From Aureliella helgolandensis (GTDB lineage: Bacteria; Planctomycetota; Planctomycetia; Pirellulales; Pirellulaceae), in assembly GCF_007752135.1 (NCBI RefSeq), contig NZ_CP036298.1, positions 2,666,001 through 2,730,000 on the forward strand: a stretch of DNA of 64,000 nucleotides, read 5' to 3'. Shown here piece after piece: positions 1 to 9,760 of this stretch. The position numbers and the translations under genes were made by a program. Below the pieces are notes generated by a model. It had not been told where the DNA came from. It searched no databases and was given only the letters and a program-made list of their open reading frames with translations. Every line of letters begins with the position of its first letter. Positions within the stretch are counted from its first letter, which is position 1.

Positions 1-1483
1 CGGTTTCTGTCTGTTGATCGCCTGGATACAGAGGAAGATTTCGGATGGTCGCTTCGTGTGTCGAGGAGCGGTTGTATTCGAACAATTGCCCAGTCTGTGG
101 ATTGATGGGAGCTGGCAACGGCTCCAAGTTCTCAAGTGACACTGGCAGCTCTCTCGCTTGTGCTGCATACGCACGCAGAGCCTCGATAAGCATGGCACGA
201 CGATGAATCGTGAAACCTCTGCGGCTAGCGTTTTGAACCGCTTGAATGCTGGGAAGAAGTCCTCCCAACAAAACCTTGCCGGGGCTTAGAAATGCTCGCG
301 GATTAGAAAATTGTGGAAACGACTCCATCATTTCCTCTTCCGCGTTCGGCAGCAGGGCCCATTTGAATACAGCGTCTCGCGATTCGGCAAAGCCGATCCG
401 CGTGCTTTCAAGAACCACCGCCGCGGGCAACATTTCGCCGACCTGCCTGGGATCAATCCCGTGGTCAATCAATTCTTCTCGTCCTTTGTCGGTAAAAAGC
501 AACACCGTTGCTCCAGCCATCAACTCTGCTTGGGGACGTTCTAACTGAGATTCATCCATGAGTACCTCAGGCACAATGGAAACAGCTTGGATCAGTCGTT
601 CGTTGACATCCTCGCGGCCGACGTCGGAGTCCAAGGGCTCCATCAGTGGCCCCAGCTGTTCATTCTGATAAACCAGTTCACCATCCAAGCTGTCGGCAGG
701 ATTCCAGTACGAATCTGGGACAGACGCCAAAGCCCAATACAGGTTGGGGCAAGCAGGTTGCTGAACAAGTTCCTCAACCGCAGATAGCATCAGACCGCGG
801 ATGGCGATTTCGACCAGTTTGGAAATTACGCTGGGTTTCTGAAATTCGAGAATTTCCGCCAATCGGAAGCCGGTCCCCACGCATTCAATCGCTTCATCAA
901 AACGATCGTTTGCCAGCTCCCATCTCGCTTGAAGAAATAGCAGGCGGGCAAAATGACGATAATCCTGGACTAGGCTAAGATCGATCGCTTCACCAACTTC
1001 GGCATCGAGTTCGACATCCTGTCTCAGTTCAATTCGCGCACGTCGAGTTGCTGCACGGACCAATTTGATTACCTGAGCGTTGGCTGCAAGATAGTCGCTC
1101 AGGTCGGAATCCAGCAATTCTGCTAAGGGAGCTTCATGCCATTGAGCCGAATTGGCAGTGTACTGCTGCTGCAAGTCCGCGGCGTCGGGAATTTGAAGAC
1201 TGGCGTATCGAGCGCGGGAAAGAATTTCACCGGCGGAGCCCGGTTGGCGAAGGACCGCTGATTCACGGAAACGATACTTAAGACTCGGCTGGGGTTCAGC
1301 TGTCGCGCTGATCGTGAGCAAATGCGGCTCCGCAGCCGCGGCTGGTGCTGGTGCTGGAAATTCGGTTTGATTCGGCTTCCAGATCATGATCTGTGCGTTG
1401 CACGGAGCACTGAGCCACAGCATGCAGCAGATAGTAGTACATGCACGTAGGACGCGCCCAAGATTACCGTACTGAAATAACAT
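1..1483 (-). CDS. Secreted protein of unknown function (partial, runs off the left edge)
   Basis: An open frame starts at ATG 1481-1483 on the minus strand and is still open at base 1, giving at least 494 residues. The first 31 residues look like a signal peptide (hydrophobic CTTICCMLWLSA, then PCNAQ). An Ala/Pro-rich linker follows, then a mostly helical region with many Leu, Ala and Glu residues. I recognise no catalytic motif or family. It lies 60 bases downstream of the probable anti-sigma gene and on the same strand, so it is probably the third gene of that sigma-factor unit and exported. The C-terminus lies outside the window, so a diagnostic domain could have been missed. Confidence 0.7.
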   Translation of the reverse strand, partial: MLFQYGNLGRVLRACTTICCMLWLSAPCNAQIMIWKPNQTEFPAPAPAAAAEPHLLTISATAEPQPSLKYRFRESAVLRQPGSAGEILSRARYASLQIPDAADLQQQYTANSAQWHEAPLAELLDSDLSDYLAANAQVIKLVRAATRRARIELRQDVELDAEVGEAIDLSLVQDYRHFARLLFLQARWELANDRFDEAIECVGTGFRLAEILEFQKPSVISKLVEIAIRGLMLSAVEELVQQPACPNLYWALASVPDSYWNPADSLDGELVYQNEQLGPLMEPLDSDVGREDVNERLIQAVSIVPEVLMDESQLERPQAELMAGATVLLFTDKGREELIDHGIDPRQVGEMLPAAVVLESTRIGFAESRDAVFKWALLPNAEEEMMESFPQFSNPRAFLSPGKVLLGGLLPSIQAVQNASRRGFTIHRRAMLIEALRAYAAQARELPVSLENLEPLPAPINPQTGQLFEYNRSSTHEATIRNLPLYPGDQQTET

Positions 1484-1543
1484 CGCAACACTCCTAATAT
1501 TGAATTCTGGCCCCCACACGTTGAACGTGAGTTGCAGCTGCCT

Positions 1544-2167
1544 TTAGTCGTTTGAAAACCATTCGGTCCAACTGGATGAAAAATTTTTGGAAGACCTGCT
1601 AACAGGGCCTGGGACGATTTCGGAAAGCAATTCTGCTCGTGAAGCCAGACGTCTAGCACTCGGCATAGCTGCTCGGGTAGGTTCTGGAACCCAATAAGTC
1701 AAAGGGTCTCGCTGGTCGTACACAAACCGAGGAGACGAGTTTGCACCGACCAGCCAGGCCACAGCCGCGTGATTGATTGCGTCGAAACTTGCCGAACTCA
1801 CAGCAGACGTCTCTTCCAGCGATGAGCTCGTCTTAGCGGAAGCCTCATCGACCGGCATACTGGGATTCTTTGAATCAAACGACATTTGGCTGATCGGTGA
1901 CTGGTCGTCCACTGGCGATGTCGCCGACCGGTGCGTCCAGAGTCCCGTACAAAACGCTATTCCAACAGTCGCCACCCAAGCATAGCGTTCCCAGGGAATC
2001 GTAGTAGCCAGCCTTGGCCGATGTACGCTATTTCCAGTTGCAGCCCGTTTACCAACTCGGGGCGCCAATCCGCTTGTGGGTGTGAACGAGAACTGCTTAA
2101 GATTCTCAGCAAAATCGAGCAGTTCTGGGGACGCGTCTTCCCATTCGTTGTTCATATCACTGTTCAT
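1544..2167 (-). CDS. Single-pass membrane protein, probable anti-sigma factor
   Basis: About 207 residues from ATG 2165-2167; a GTG start 15 bases upstream is possible. The N-terminal ~65 residues are soluble and should be cytoplasmic. One membrane segment follows (YAWVATVGIAFCTGLW), then a Ser/Pro-rich C-terminal part that should be outside the membrane. The start overlaps the end of the upstream sigma-factor frame by 11 bases, which suggests translational coupling. This topology and position are those of anti-sigma factors paired with ECF sigma factors. I see no HxxxCxxC zinc anti-sigma motif, so the role is inferred from context and architecture only. Confidence 0.6.
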   Translation of the reverse strand: MNSDMNNEWEDASPELLDFAENLKQFSFTPTSGLAPRVGKRAATGNSVHRPRLATTIPWERYAWVATVGIAFCTGLWTHRSATSPVDDQSPISQMSFDSKNPSMPVDEASAKTSSSLEETSAVSSASFDAINHAAVAWLVGANSSPRFVYDQRDPLTYWVPEPTRAAMPSARRLASRAELLSEIVPGPVSRSSKNFSSSWTEWFSND

Positions 2168-2638
2168 CGAGTGGAACTCCACTTAATTCCTGTCGAAGCA
2201 AGGTCAGGCCCTGCAGGTAGCTGCGGTGGGTGCTAGACAGCGACTTACCAAGGATAGTCGCGATCTGCTCAAAGGTCATTTCTCCCCAAATTCGCATCGT
2301 GATAATCTGCGCTTGCGAATCGGGAATTTTGCATAGTGCGCCGGAAATATCGTCGGTGTCGAACTCCGACTCGGAGACTCCGCCGACCAACCAATTCCTT
2401 GCCGCCTTTGCCTGTCGCCCCAATCGCCTGCGTTCACCGCGTTGCCACTGGATGAGGCGGTTGCGCCCTACCGTAACCAACCAAGCAATGGGCACTCCGG
2501 CAGCTCATCGAGGCCAGACAAGGCGATGAACGCCTCTTGCACCGCATCATCAATGGGTCCACCATATGAACGCAGGATCAGCACCAGTTTCTCAGAGTAT
2601 TGAGCCCAAACGCTCTCGATATCTTCGAGGTCTAACAT
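2157..2638 (-). pseudogene. ECF-type RNA polymerase sigma factor, frame broken once
   Basis: Translation from ATG 2636-2638 gives a sigma region 2-like start (residues about 1-48, including DDAVQEAFIAL and LDELPE) and then hits a stop. The sigma sequence continues in the -1 frame from about 2490 with PIAWLVTVGRNRLI, a linker, and a region 4 helix-turn-helix (MTFEQIATILGKSLSSTHRS) to the stop at 2157. Joining the frames gives about 160 residues, a normal ECF length. One extra C in the TGCCC at about 2490 (minus strand) would restore a single frame. This is a sequencing error, a real inactivating deletion, or a recoding site; the sequence cannot say which. Separate annotation would call a 112-residue region 4 fragment from GTG 2495. 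Confidence 0.75.
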
Positions 2639-2889
2639 GGTGTCCGTTTAGCAGGTCAAGATTGAGCGTTCAGGAGTTCGAGTTGCGTGGTGGATCTATG
2701 ATTGTGACGCCAACCGTCTTGGATTTTCCCACGCGGCCGCCCTAAAATCCAAAATTTTTGCCTGCGAGATTTTCGTTCGTGTGACGCGATTCTCAAAGAC
2801 TCAGCTTTCTCAGCTGCCACCAACCCACGGTGAATAAGAGTAAACTAGAGACGGTAGCAAACATCTATTGAGATCTGCAGAGGCACCGA

Positions 2890-4494
2890 GTGCTCATTTC
2901 CATCCTCCCCAAACTTTTGACTGCCACGTGTAGAACGACCCGATGCATGAGCATCTTGCTGACTTTTTGGGTTGCTAGCGGTCTGCAATATTCAGTTCCT
3001 AGCTTGGCTCAGAGCGTAGAGGTAGCCCGGTCGGCCTCGCTGCCAAGGGCGACCGCTGCCGAGCTGCCGCGATGGCGTGGATTCAACTTGTTGGAAAAGT
3101 TCCATAAGGATTGGTCCAATCAACCATTCGTTGAAGACGATTTTCGAATGATCCACGAACTGGGATTCAACTTCGTGCGTCTCCCTCTGGACTATCGAAT
3201 CTGGACCGACCAAGGTGATTGGAATCAGTTTGACGAGTCACAATTGCAGGAAATCGACCGCGCCGTGAACTACGGTCACAAGTATGGAATTCATGTTTGT
3301 ATTAATTTCCATCGCGCACCGGGCTATACCGTTGCATCACCGCCAGAGCCGACCGATCTGTGGACCGACACAGCAACCCAGGCCGTTTGCAAGCGGCATT
3401 GGGCCACGTTTGCGAAGCGTTATCGAGGCATTCCCAACGAACAACTCAGTTTCAACTTGTTCAACGAACCCCCGGAGGATGTGGGAGCAGCCTTCTACAC
3501 GGTTGTACGCGAAGTGGTAGCCGCGATTCGCGCTGAAGATCCACAGCGTTTGATCATCTCCGATGGACTTGCATGGGGTCTGAAGCCAGTCTACGAGTTC
3601 GCGGACCTGAACATTGCTCAGGCTACGCGTGGCTACACGCCGTTCGAGCTTACTCACTACCAGGCTAGCTGGGTGGCCGACGCAGATCGCTTTCCCGTCC
3701 CCCAATGGCCCCAGATGAAGGCTTACGGTCTGCTGGTCTCTGAGACCAAGCCCGACATCCCTGCCGATCAACAACGTACTTTGGTGATCAAGGGTACTTT
3801 TTCCGCACCGACCTCGATGCGTTTGCGAGTCGGGACGGTCTCCACCCAAGCCGTGTTGGTCGTCACCGCCGACGGCAGCACTATTTTTGAGAAAACGTTT
3901 ACGCCGGGACCGGGCTTAGGCGAGTGGAAAGAAGCGAGCTACCAAGCCCAATGGGATAACTACCAGAATCTCTACGACCGCGACTACCGAATGAGCGTGC
4001 CTGCAGGCACTCAACGCATTGTTGCGAGGGTTGTCGAAGGAGACTGGTTGACTGTCACGGAGTTAGGGTTGAGGAGCGAGGATACCGATGATTCTCGGGA
4101 ACATAGTATTGCAATCGATCCGCAGTGGGGACAATCCGCCAGCACGATAACCTACTCACCGCAAGCGACCCCAAACGTGTTTCTAACCGAGCAGCTGCAC
4201 GATCGACAGTGGCTCTACGATTCTACCGTATTGCCCTGGTTTCAGGCCAAGGAAAAAGGGATCGGAGTGGTTGTAGGCGAATTCGGTTGCTTTAACCGTA
4301 CGCCACATGAGGTAACACTAGCGTGGATGGAAGATGCCTTGGCGAATTGGAAACGGTGCGACATGGGATGGGCGCTCTGGAATTTCCGAGGCTCTTTTGG
4401 TGTACTCGACAGCGAACGTACCGACGTGGAGTACGAGAACTTCCAAGGCCATCTGCTGGACCGAAAGATGCTTGAATTGCTTCAGCGATATTGA
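2890..4494 (+). CDS. Secreted glycoside hydrolase family 5 (cellulase/mannanase-like)
   Basis: 534 residues from GTG 2890, with AGAGG about 8 bases upstream; ATG 2947 is an alternative start. A signal peptide covers roughly residues 1-41, with Arg residues before the hydrophobic stretch. The GH5 (clan A) barrel is recognisable from RWRGFNLLEKF, GFNFVRLPLDY and INFHRAPGY. The proton donor is expected at Glu193 (FNLFNEPPED) and the nucleophile at Glu464 (VVVGEFGCF). About 145 residues (280-425) rich in beta-type sequence are inserted between the two catalytic motifs, which is longer than a minimal GH5. The enzyme should cleave beta-1,4-linked glucan or mannan outside the cytoplasm. The substrate cannot be fixed from sequence alone. 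The next gene, an epimerase, begins 36 bases downstream on the same strand. Confidence 0.88.
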   Translation: MLISILPKLLTATCRTTRCMSILLTFWVASGLQYSVPSLAQSVEVARSASLPRATAAELPRWRGFNLLEKFHKDWSNQPFVEDDFRMIHELGFNFVRLPLDYRIWTDQGDWNQFDESQLQEIDRAVNYGHKYGIHVCINFHRAPGYTVASPPEPTDLWTDTATQAVCKRHWATFAKRYRGIPNEQLSFNLFNEPPEDVGAAFYTVVREVVAAIRAEDPQRLIISDGLAWGLKPVYEFADLNIAQATRGYTPFELTHYQASWVADADRFPVPQWPQMKAYGLLVSETKPDIPADQQRTLVIKGTFSAPTSMRLRVGTVSTQAVLVVTADGSTIFEKTFTPGPGLGEWKEASYQAQWDNYQNLYDRDYRMSVPAGTQRIVARVVEGDWLTVTELGLRSEDTDDSREHSIAIDPQWGQSASTITYSPQATPNVFLTEQLHDRQWLYDSTVLPWFQAKEKGIGVVVGEFGCFNRTPHEVTLAWMEDALANWKRCDMGWALWNFRGSFGVLDSERTDVEYENFQGHLLDRKMLELLQRY

Positions 4495-4530
4495 TCCCAA
4501 CTTCCTTTCCCCCTACCCCCAGAACAAATC

Positions 4531-5811
4531 ATGTTGCGTGCCATCCTAGCAGCGTTCCTTCCCCTAATCACCTCGCTCACCGTTTTCGCGCAGGAGCGGA
4601 CGCCCACGACGGCCGCGGAGTGTCGATCGTTGCTGGAGAGTTCGATCGTCGACTTCTATTTGCCACACTGCATCGATCAGCAGTTCGGCGGCTACCTGGA
4701 GAACGTCAACGACAAGGGGGAATTTCTGGGAGAGGAAAAATTTCTGACCTTGCAAGCGCGGCAGGTCTGGTTCTTTAGTTCCCTGGCCAAGGCCGGTATC
4801 CGCACCAAGGAATCGTTAGCGGCAGCCCTCACGGGCTACCAATTCTTGATCCAACACTTTCAGGACCAACGCCACGGCGGCTACTTTACTAAGGTCACCC
4901 GTGACGGCAGGCCAATTGACCGAAGAAAACATGTGTATCCACTGTCGTTCGTAATCTACTCCTTGGTAGCCTACTCCGAAGCGTCGGGAGATCCTGAACC
5001 GCTCGACCAAGCCATTGCTCTTTTTCAAGTACTCGAAACACACTGCCACGACCAGCAGCATGGGGGTTACACCGAGTTCTTCTATGAAGACTGGCGCGAG
5101 ATCACCGACGAGAATGAATCGGGATACATCGGGGCGATAGGCACCAAGACCTACAACTCGCACTTGCATCTGCTAGAGGCCTTCACATCGCTATACCGCT
5201 CAAGCGGCGATGAAACCGTCCGAGAGCGGCTGTTGGAACTGGTGCAAATCAATACGGTGTCGGTAAAACACCCCAACGTGGCCTGCAACCTAGATGGTTG
5301 GAATCCCGATTGGTCCATGATCCGAACGCCCAAGAATCTGCGAGCCAGTTACGGCCACGACGTCGAATGCGTGTGGCTCGTACTCGACGCAGCCCAAGCC
5401 CTGGGAATGCCGCCAGCGATGTTGCGAGGGTGGGCAACGGGGCTAACCGATAACGCCCTGGAATATGGTTTTGACGAGGAACACGGGGGGCTGTTCTACA
5501 CCGGGCCTCTCTCAAAACCGAGCGATGATCGCAAGAAGGAGTGGTGGACTCAGTCCGAAGCTTTAGTAGCCTTGCTGACGATGCAGCAATTCACGGGTGA
5601 TCGCAAGTATCGCGAAGCGTTTGACCGCACCTTTGATTTCGTTACCACCTACCAAATCGCATCGCAGGGAGGTTGGTGGGCGACTCTCAATCCCGATGGA
5701 TCACTAGTGGAGCATCCCAGTCGTAGTAGCATGTGGCACGGAGCCTACCACAATGGTCGCGCTCTTTTGTTGTGCGAACAGTTGCTCCGAAACGCTGAAC
5801 CAACCCCATAG
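4531..5811 (+). CDS. Exported N-acylglucosamine 2-epimerase family protein, cellobiose 2-epimerase type
   Basis: 426 residues. An alpha/alpha-barrel protein of the AGE superfamily, which epimerises C2 of a reducing-end sugar. Features that favour the cellobiose/mannobiose 2-epimerase branch over GlcNAc 2-epimerase are TYNSHLHLLEA (residues 207-217), YGHDVECVW (His276) and MWHGAYHNGR (His403, His407). His276 and His403 match the positions of the catalytic histidine pair of that branch. Residues 1-20 form a clear signal peptide ending TVFAQ, which is unusual because characterised cellobiose 2-epimerases are mostly cytoplasmic. It lies 36 bases after the GH5 gene and is probably co-transcribed. 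A likely role is converting beta-disaccharides released by that enzyme. Confidence 0.85.
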   Translation: MLRAILAAFLPLITSLTVFAQERTPTTAAECRSLLESSIVDFYLPHCIDQQFGGYLENVNDKGEFLGEEKFLTLQARQVWFFSSLAKAGIRTKESLAAALTGYQFLIQHFQDQRHGGYFTKVTRDGRPIDRRKHVYPLSFVIYSLVAYSEASGDPEPLDQAIALFQVLETHCHDQQHGGYTEFFYEDWREITDENESGYIGAIGTKTYNSHLHLLEAFTSLYRSSGDETVRERLLELVQINTVSVKHPNVACNLDGWNPDWSMIRTPKNLRASYGHDVECVWLVLDAAQALGMPPAMLRGWATGLTDNALEYGFDEEHGGLFYTGPLSKPSDDRKKEWWTQSEALVALLTMQQFTGDRKYREAFDRTFDFVTTYQIASQGGWWATLNPDGSLVEHPSRSSMWHGAYHNGRALLLCEQLLRNAEPTP

Positions 5812-5923
5812 CCGGTGGCCTGTTTTTCCAAGACTTGCGCAACTGAATGACTTGGAGCATAATTGCGCAGTGTAGACAATGCCATGTTTCCCACCGCATT
5901 GCGATGCCATATAGATCTGGAGC

Positions 5924-7534
5924 TCAGACCAGGTAGTTTTGGACCAAATCACTGAACGTCGCTACCTGCTCTGCCTGCCACTCGGGCCCCTTATCGAGCA
6001 GTGGGGCCATGATGGCTGCAGTCTGCTCGGCGGCGGCCAATGCCTCCGCAGCGTTCAGAAGCAGCAAACGCGTGCGGCGCGATAAGACATCTTCCACCGT
6101 GCGAGCCATCTCATGCTCGACCGCCCACGCCACTTGCGCGACCATGACTCTCTCACTGGCTGACAGGTTGCCCGCCAGCTTGGGATCGCGCACCGCCATT
6201 TCTCGGATTGCGGGCGCGTCGGAACCATACACGCGCAACCCATCATCCGGCGAGGCGACCTGTTCGGTCGACTGCAACTCCTCACCAGCAGGAGCACCGT
6301 GTAACTTGGCATAAGCGGTTCTCGATGCATGCTTGGGAAGATTGCCAACCTTCTCTACCAGATCCGTCACGTCTTCCCCCATCTTGCGATAGGTTGTCCA
6401 CTTTCCACCGATCACGGAAATGACTCCACTTTCAGACACATGAATCTCATGCTCACGAGAGAGGCTGGCCGAACTCTGTTTGGAGTTGGAACTGCCCACC
6501 AGCGGACGCAAGCCAGCAAATACCGACCTGACATCCTCACGCCGAGGCGCCTGGGTTAGATAGCGGGCGGTGTGCGCCAACATGTAGTCAATCTCGGCAT
6601 CGGTCGGTCGAGGTTCGCGGTCGATCTTCTCAACTTGAATATCGGTGGTTCCGATCAGAGTTTGACCATTCCAGGGGATCGCGAACAAAACTCGGCCATC
6701 ATCCGTCTCAGGAATCAACATGGCGGTGTCCCCTGGCAAGAAATGACGGTCGAGGACCAAATGCGACCCGCGACTCGGGACGATGTGCGGGGCATCGGGA
6801 TTCTGCTTGGGGAATTTGGCAGCTGCCGTGTCGAGTTGCATGATGGCGCCGCCGAAGACCCCCGTTGCATTGACAAACACGCGTCCCTGCACTTCATGCT
6901 CCTGCCCTGTCTCCTCATCGCGAACCACTGCTGAATTCGTCCGACCGTTGAAACGTCCCAACTTGATCACCGGCATGTAGTTGCAAGCCACTCCACCTTG
7001 ATCCACGATAGATTGGGCTAGGGAGATGGACAATCGCGCGTCATCGAATTGGCCATCGGAGTAAAGCACACCACCACGCAGGCGCGAGCGATCCAGTGTC
7101 GGAATCAGTTCCGTGGCTTGATCGGTACTCAGGAGCTGGGACGGTGCAAATCCTTGTTTTCCCGCCAACAGGTCGTAGGCTTTCAAACCAGCGTAGTAGA
7201 ACCAACTCTCTCCAGTCCTGTAAGTAGGTATCACAAACTGAAGAGGATGCACCACATGGGGCGCATTGGCTAACAAGCGTCCGCGTTCATGGAGCGATTC
7301 GCGTACCATGCGGACTTGCCCGTTTCGCAGATAGCGGACACCACCATGCACCAATTTGGTCGAACGACTGGAGGTACCCTTTGCAAAATCGTGCGATTCC
7401 ACCAGCAGCGTCTTAAGACCTCGGCTGAGAGCATCGAGGGCCACGCCCAGACCGGTTGCTCCGCCACCGATTACCACGACATCCCACTGGTTGGAGCGGT
7501 CCGAAAGGGCCGCTAGCATCTGATCACGATTCAT
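5924..7534 (-). CDS. glpD: FAD-dependent glycerol-3-phosphate dehydrogenase
   Basis: 536 residues, full length for GlpD. It oxidises sn-glycerol 3-phosphate to dihydroxyacetone phosphate and passes electrons to quinone at the inner face of the membrane. The N-terminus has the FAD dinucleotide-binding motif VVIGGGATGLG (residues 20-30). TSSRSTKLVHGGVRYL (residues 54-69) is diagnostic for the family. IGTTDIQ and GLRPLVG segments and a C-terminal helical domain complete the protein. It is transcribed in the same direction as glpK, 395 bases downstream of it. It faces the epimerase gene tail to tail. No glycerol facilitator or GlpR repressor gene lies between them. Confidence 0.95.
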   Translation of the reverse strand: MNRDQMLAALSDRSNQWDVVVIGGGATGLGVALDALSRGLKTLLVESHDFAKGTSSRSTKLVHGGVRYLRNGQVRMVRESLHERGRLLANAPHVVHPLQFVIPTYRTGESWFYYAGLKAYDLLAGKQGFAPSQLLSTDQATELIPTLDRSRLRGGVLYSDGQFDDARLSISLAQSIVDQGGVACNYMPVIKLGRFNGRTNSAVVRDEETGQEHEVQGRVFVNATGVFGGAIMQLDTAAAKFPKQNPDAPHIVPSRGSHLVLDRHFLPGDTAMLIPETDDGRVLFAIPWNGQTLIGTTDIQVEKIDREPRPTDAEIDYMLAHTARYLTQAPRREDVRSVFAGLRPLVGSSNSKQSSASLSREHEIHVSESGVISVIGGKWTTYRKMGEDVTDLVEKVGNLPKHASRTAYAKLHGAPAGEELQSTEQVASPDDGLRVYGSDAPAIREMAVRDPKLAGNLSASERVMVAQVAWAVEHEMARTVEDVLSRRTRLLLLNAAEALAAAEQTAAIMAPLLDKGPEWQAEQVATFSDLVQNYLV

Positions 7535-7929
7535 AGGTTTCGACTATCTAGAAGGTTGTGTTGTCAGGCAAAGTACGGTGGCGGCATGGTCGGACGATTG
7601 CAGATGCAATTCTAGCCTAGCCGGGCTCGCCATGGGTTTGCGGTGTTTCGAGCGCAACGGACAGTTAATTTTTTGCAGGACGCTTTTTACTACTGGAACA
7701 ATCCACTCCTGGACCCAAGGGGGCTTTAACGTCACACTCGCTGAGCGAGAGGCGATGCTACCTCCGCGGTTTCAACTCCATTAATGTCTGGTCGAGCGAG
7801 GCCCAGTATCACCAGCTAAACAGGCTACTGCATCGTTTGGAATGCCCATTTCGGTGTGCCTAGCAAACGGTTGACTTGCCGGCCCCCCTTGCCCAGCGAC
7901 TTGTCGCACCGCCGAAGTACTCGGTATGC
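7535..7929. other. Intergenic region between glpK and glpD
   Basis: 395 bases upstream of glpD and downstream of glpK, which should hold the end of the glpK transcript and perhaps a glpD promoter. Open frames here are short, lack recognisable protein character and run in several directions. I see no strong hairpin or operator-like repeat. Confidence 0.4.
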
Positions 7930-9432
7930 CTACGCCCAATTCTTGGAACGCTCTAGCGCTTTGTGCCACCCCGCGCGCAGCTCCTTGACCTGGCTGGCTT
8001 TCATGCTGGGCTCAAACGTCCGATCAATTTGCCATTTTTCAGCCAATTCTGACTTGTCTTTCCAGACTCCAACTCCCAGCCCCGCCAAGTAAGCGGCTCC
8101 CAGGGCCGTCGATTCGAACACTTTAGGGCGTACCACGGGCACTCCTAAAATATCGGCTTGAAATTGCATCAGCAAGTCATTCATGGCGGCTCCGCCATCC
8201 ACGCGAAGCGACTTAATTTTAAGCTTCGCGTCGGACTTCATGGCATCCAAGACATCGGCCGTTTGGTAGGCGATGGCTTCCAAGGCAGCGCGCGCAATGT
8301 GGGCGCCGGTGGCTCCACGCGTTAGCCCTGCGATGGAGCCACGCGCGTACGCATCCCAGTGAGGAGCCCCCAGTCCCGCGAAGGCTGGCACGAGGTACAC
8401 GCCGCCATTGTCCGGCACTTGCGCCGCCAACGCCTCTACGTCCGAAGAGCGTTTGATAATTCCCAAACCATCCCGCAGCCATTGCACGACTGCACCGGCG
8501 ACGAAGATGCTCCCTTCAAAGGCGTACTCCGCTTGGGCACCAATCTTCCAAGCGGTCGTGGAGAGCAAGTTGTTGGTCGACGGCTTGGATTTTTTGCCGG
8601 TGTTCATGAGCATGAAGCACCCGGTGCCATAGGTATTTTTGACCATGCCAGGTTCGGTACACATCTGCCCGAAGAGTGCCGCATGCTGGTCGCCAGCCAC
8701 GCCAGCTACTGGAATGGAGGCTCCTAAGATCGATGCCTTGGTCTCGCACAGCACTTCGCTGGAAGAGCGTACTTCCGGCAACACTGCGGCGGGTACTTTC
8801 AACGCCTTCAGCAGCTGGCCATCCCATTCACCGGTATGGATGTCGAACAGCATCGTGCGAGACGCGTTTGTGAAATCGGTCAGATGCACGGCCCCCGCTT
8901 CGGCGGTTCCTCCGGTGAGCTTCCACATCAACCAGGTATCGATCGTCCCGAACGCTAGTTCTCCCGCCTTGGCCGCCTCCCGCGCGCCACTGACGTTATC
9001 GAGCAACCAAGCGAGTTTGGTACCGGAAAAATAAGCGTCGATCACCAAGCCGGTGGCTGCGGTCAAATGCTCGGCCGATTTACTCTTCCGCAAGCGATCA
9101 CAAGTCGCCGCCGTTCGACGATCCTGCCACACGATGGCATTGTGAATCGGTTGACCGGTCCGCCGATTCCACACAACCGTCGTTTCGCGTTGGTTGGTAA
9201 TGCCGATCGCCGCAATTTGCCCCGGCTTGATCTTCGCTTTGCGGATCGCCGATTTGGCAACCGACAACTGACTCGTCCAAATCTCTTCCGGGTCGTGCTC
9301 GACCCAGCCTGGTTTCGGGAAGAACTGCGTGAACTCCTTTTGAGCTACCGCAATGATCTCTCCATCAGAGTTGAGGACTAGAGCACGCGAGCTGGTAGTG
9401 CCTTGGTCTAAGGCAAGCAAGAATTGAGACAT
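7930..9432 (-). CDS. glpK: Glycerol kinase
   Basis: 500 residues from ATG 9430-9432; an in-frame extension to 9480 is possible but would precede the conserved start. It phosphorylates glycerol to sn-glycerol 3-phosphate using ATP in the cytoplasm. The FGGY-kinase phosphate-binding start is [40 protein letters not shown] and [21 protein letters not shown] are glycerol-kinase signatures. The C-terminal ATPase half has [19 protein letters not shown] and the near-terminal [10 protein letters not shown]-type segment reads [13 protein letters not shown]. Its product is the substrate of GlpD encoded next on the same strand. Confidence 0.96.
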   Translation of the reverse strand: MSQFLLALDQGTTSSRALVLNSDGEIIAVAQKEFTQFFPKPGWVEHDPEEIWTSQLSVAKSAIRKAKIKPGQIAAIGITNQRETTVVWNRRTGQPIHNAIVWQDRRTAATCDRLRKSKSAEHLTAATGLVIDAYFSGTKLAWLLDNVSGAREAAKAGELAFGTIDTWLMWKLTGGTAEAGAVHLTDFTNASRTMLFDIHTGEWDGQLLKALKVPAAVLPEVRSSSEVLCETKASILGASIPVAGVAGDQHAALFGQMCTEPGMVKNTYGTGCFMLMNTGKKSKPSTNNLLSTTAWKIGAQAEYAFEGSIFVAGAVVQWLRDGLGIIKRSSDVEALAAQVPDNGGVYLVPAFAGLGAPHWDAYARGSIAGLTRGATGAHIARAALEAIAYQTADVLDAMKSDAKLKIKSLRVDGGAAMNDLLMQFQADILGVPVVRPKVFESTALGAAYLAGLGVGVWKDKSELAEKWQIDRTFEPSMKASQVKELRAGWHKALERSKNWA

Positions 9433-9760
9433 GGAGCATTCTCTACGTGGAGACAGGGGTGAGGAGAATTTGGGGAGCAAGTACCCCGCTGGTTACCAAG
9501 AAGTGGAAGCGGGAGGCCACTTCCGCTCCTAGCCGGATACTGCCGGTCGGACGATGCAGTTCGCCACGGGCATGCAAGTACCATGTCCCACCTGCCTACT
9601 GGAGTGGCTGCAGCAGCCGAGCCAGTCGACGTGGCGGGCGCGGTGGAAAGATGCTGTTGCGCAGCAACAATTCCTGGGCCTTCTCCGCACTTTGCAGAAA
9701 CTCTTGGCCTCGCCCGCGACCCCGTGAATTGGCGTGAGACTCGCTCAATAGCCTGGGGAC
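9433..9760. other. Intergenic region upstream of glpK
   Basis: 328 bases between glpK and the next minus-strand gene. It should contain the glpK promoter, but I could not pick out a convincing -35/-10 pair, operator repeat or terminator. No plausible gene is seen. Confidence 0.35.

Noticed and set aside
5835-5869. TTGCGCAA and TTGCGCA repeats between the epimerase and glpD genes
   Set aside because: Seven- to eight-base palindromic matches without a T run; too weak for a terminator call.
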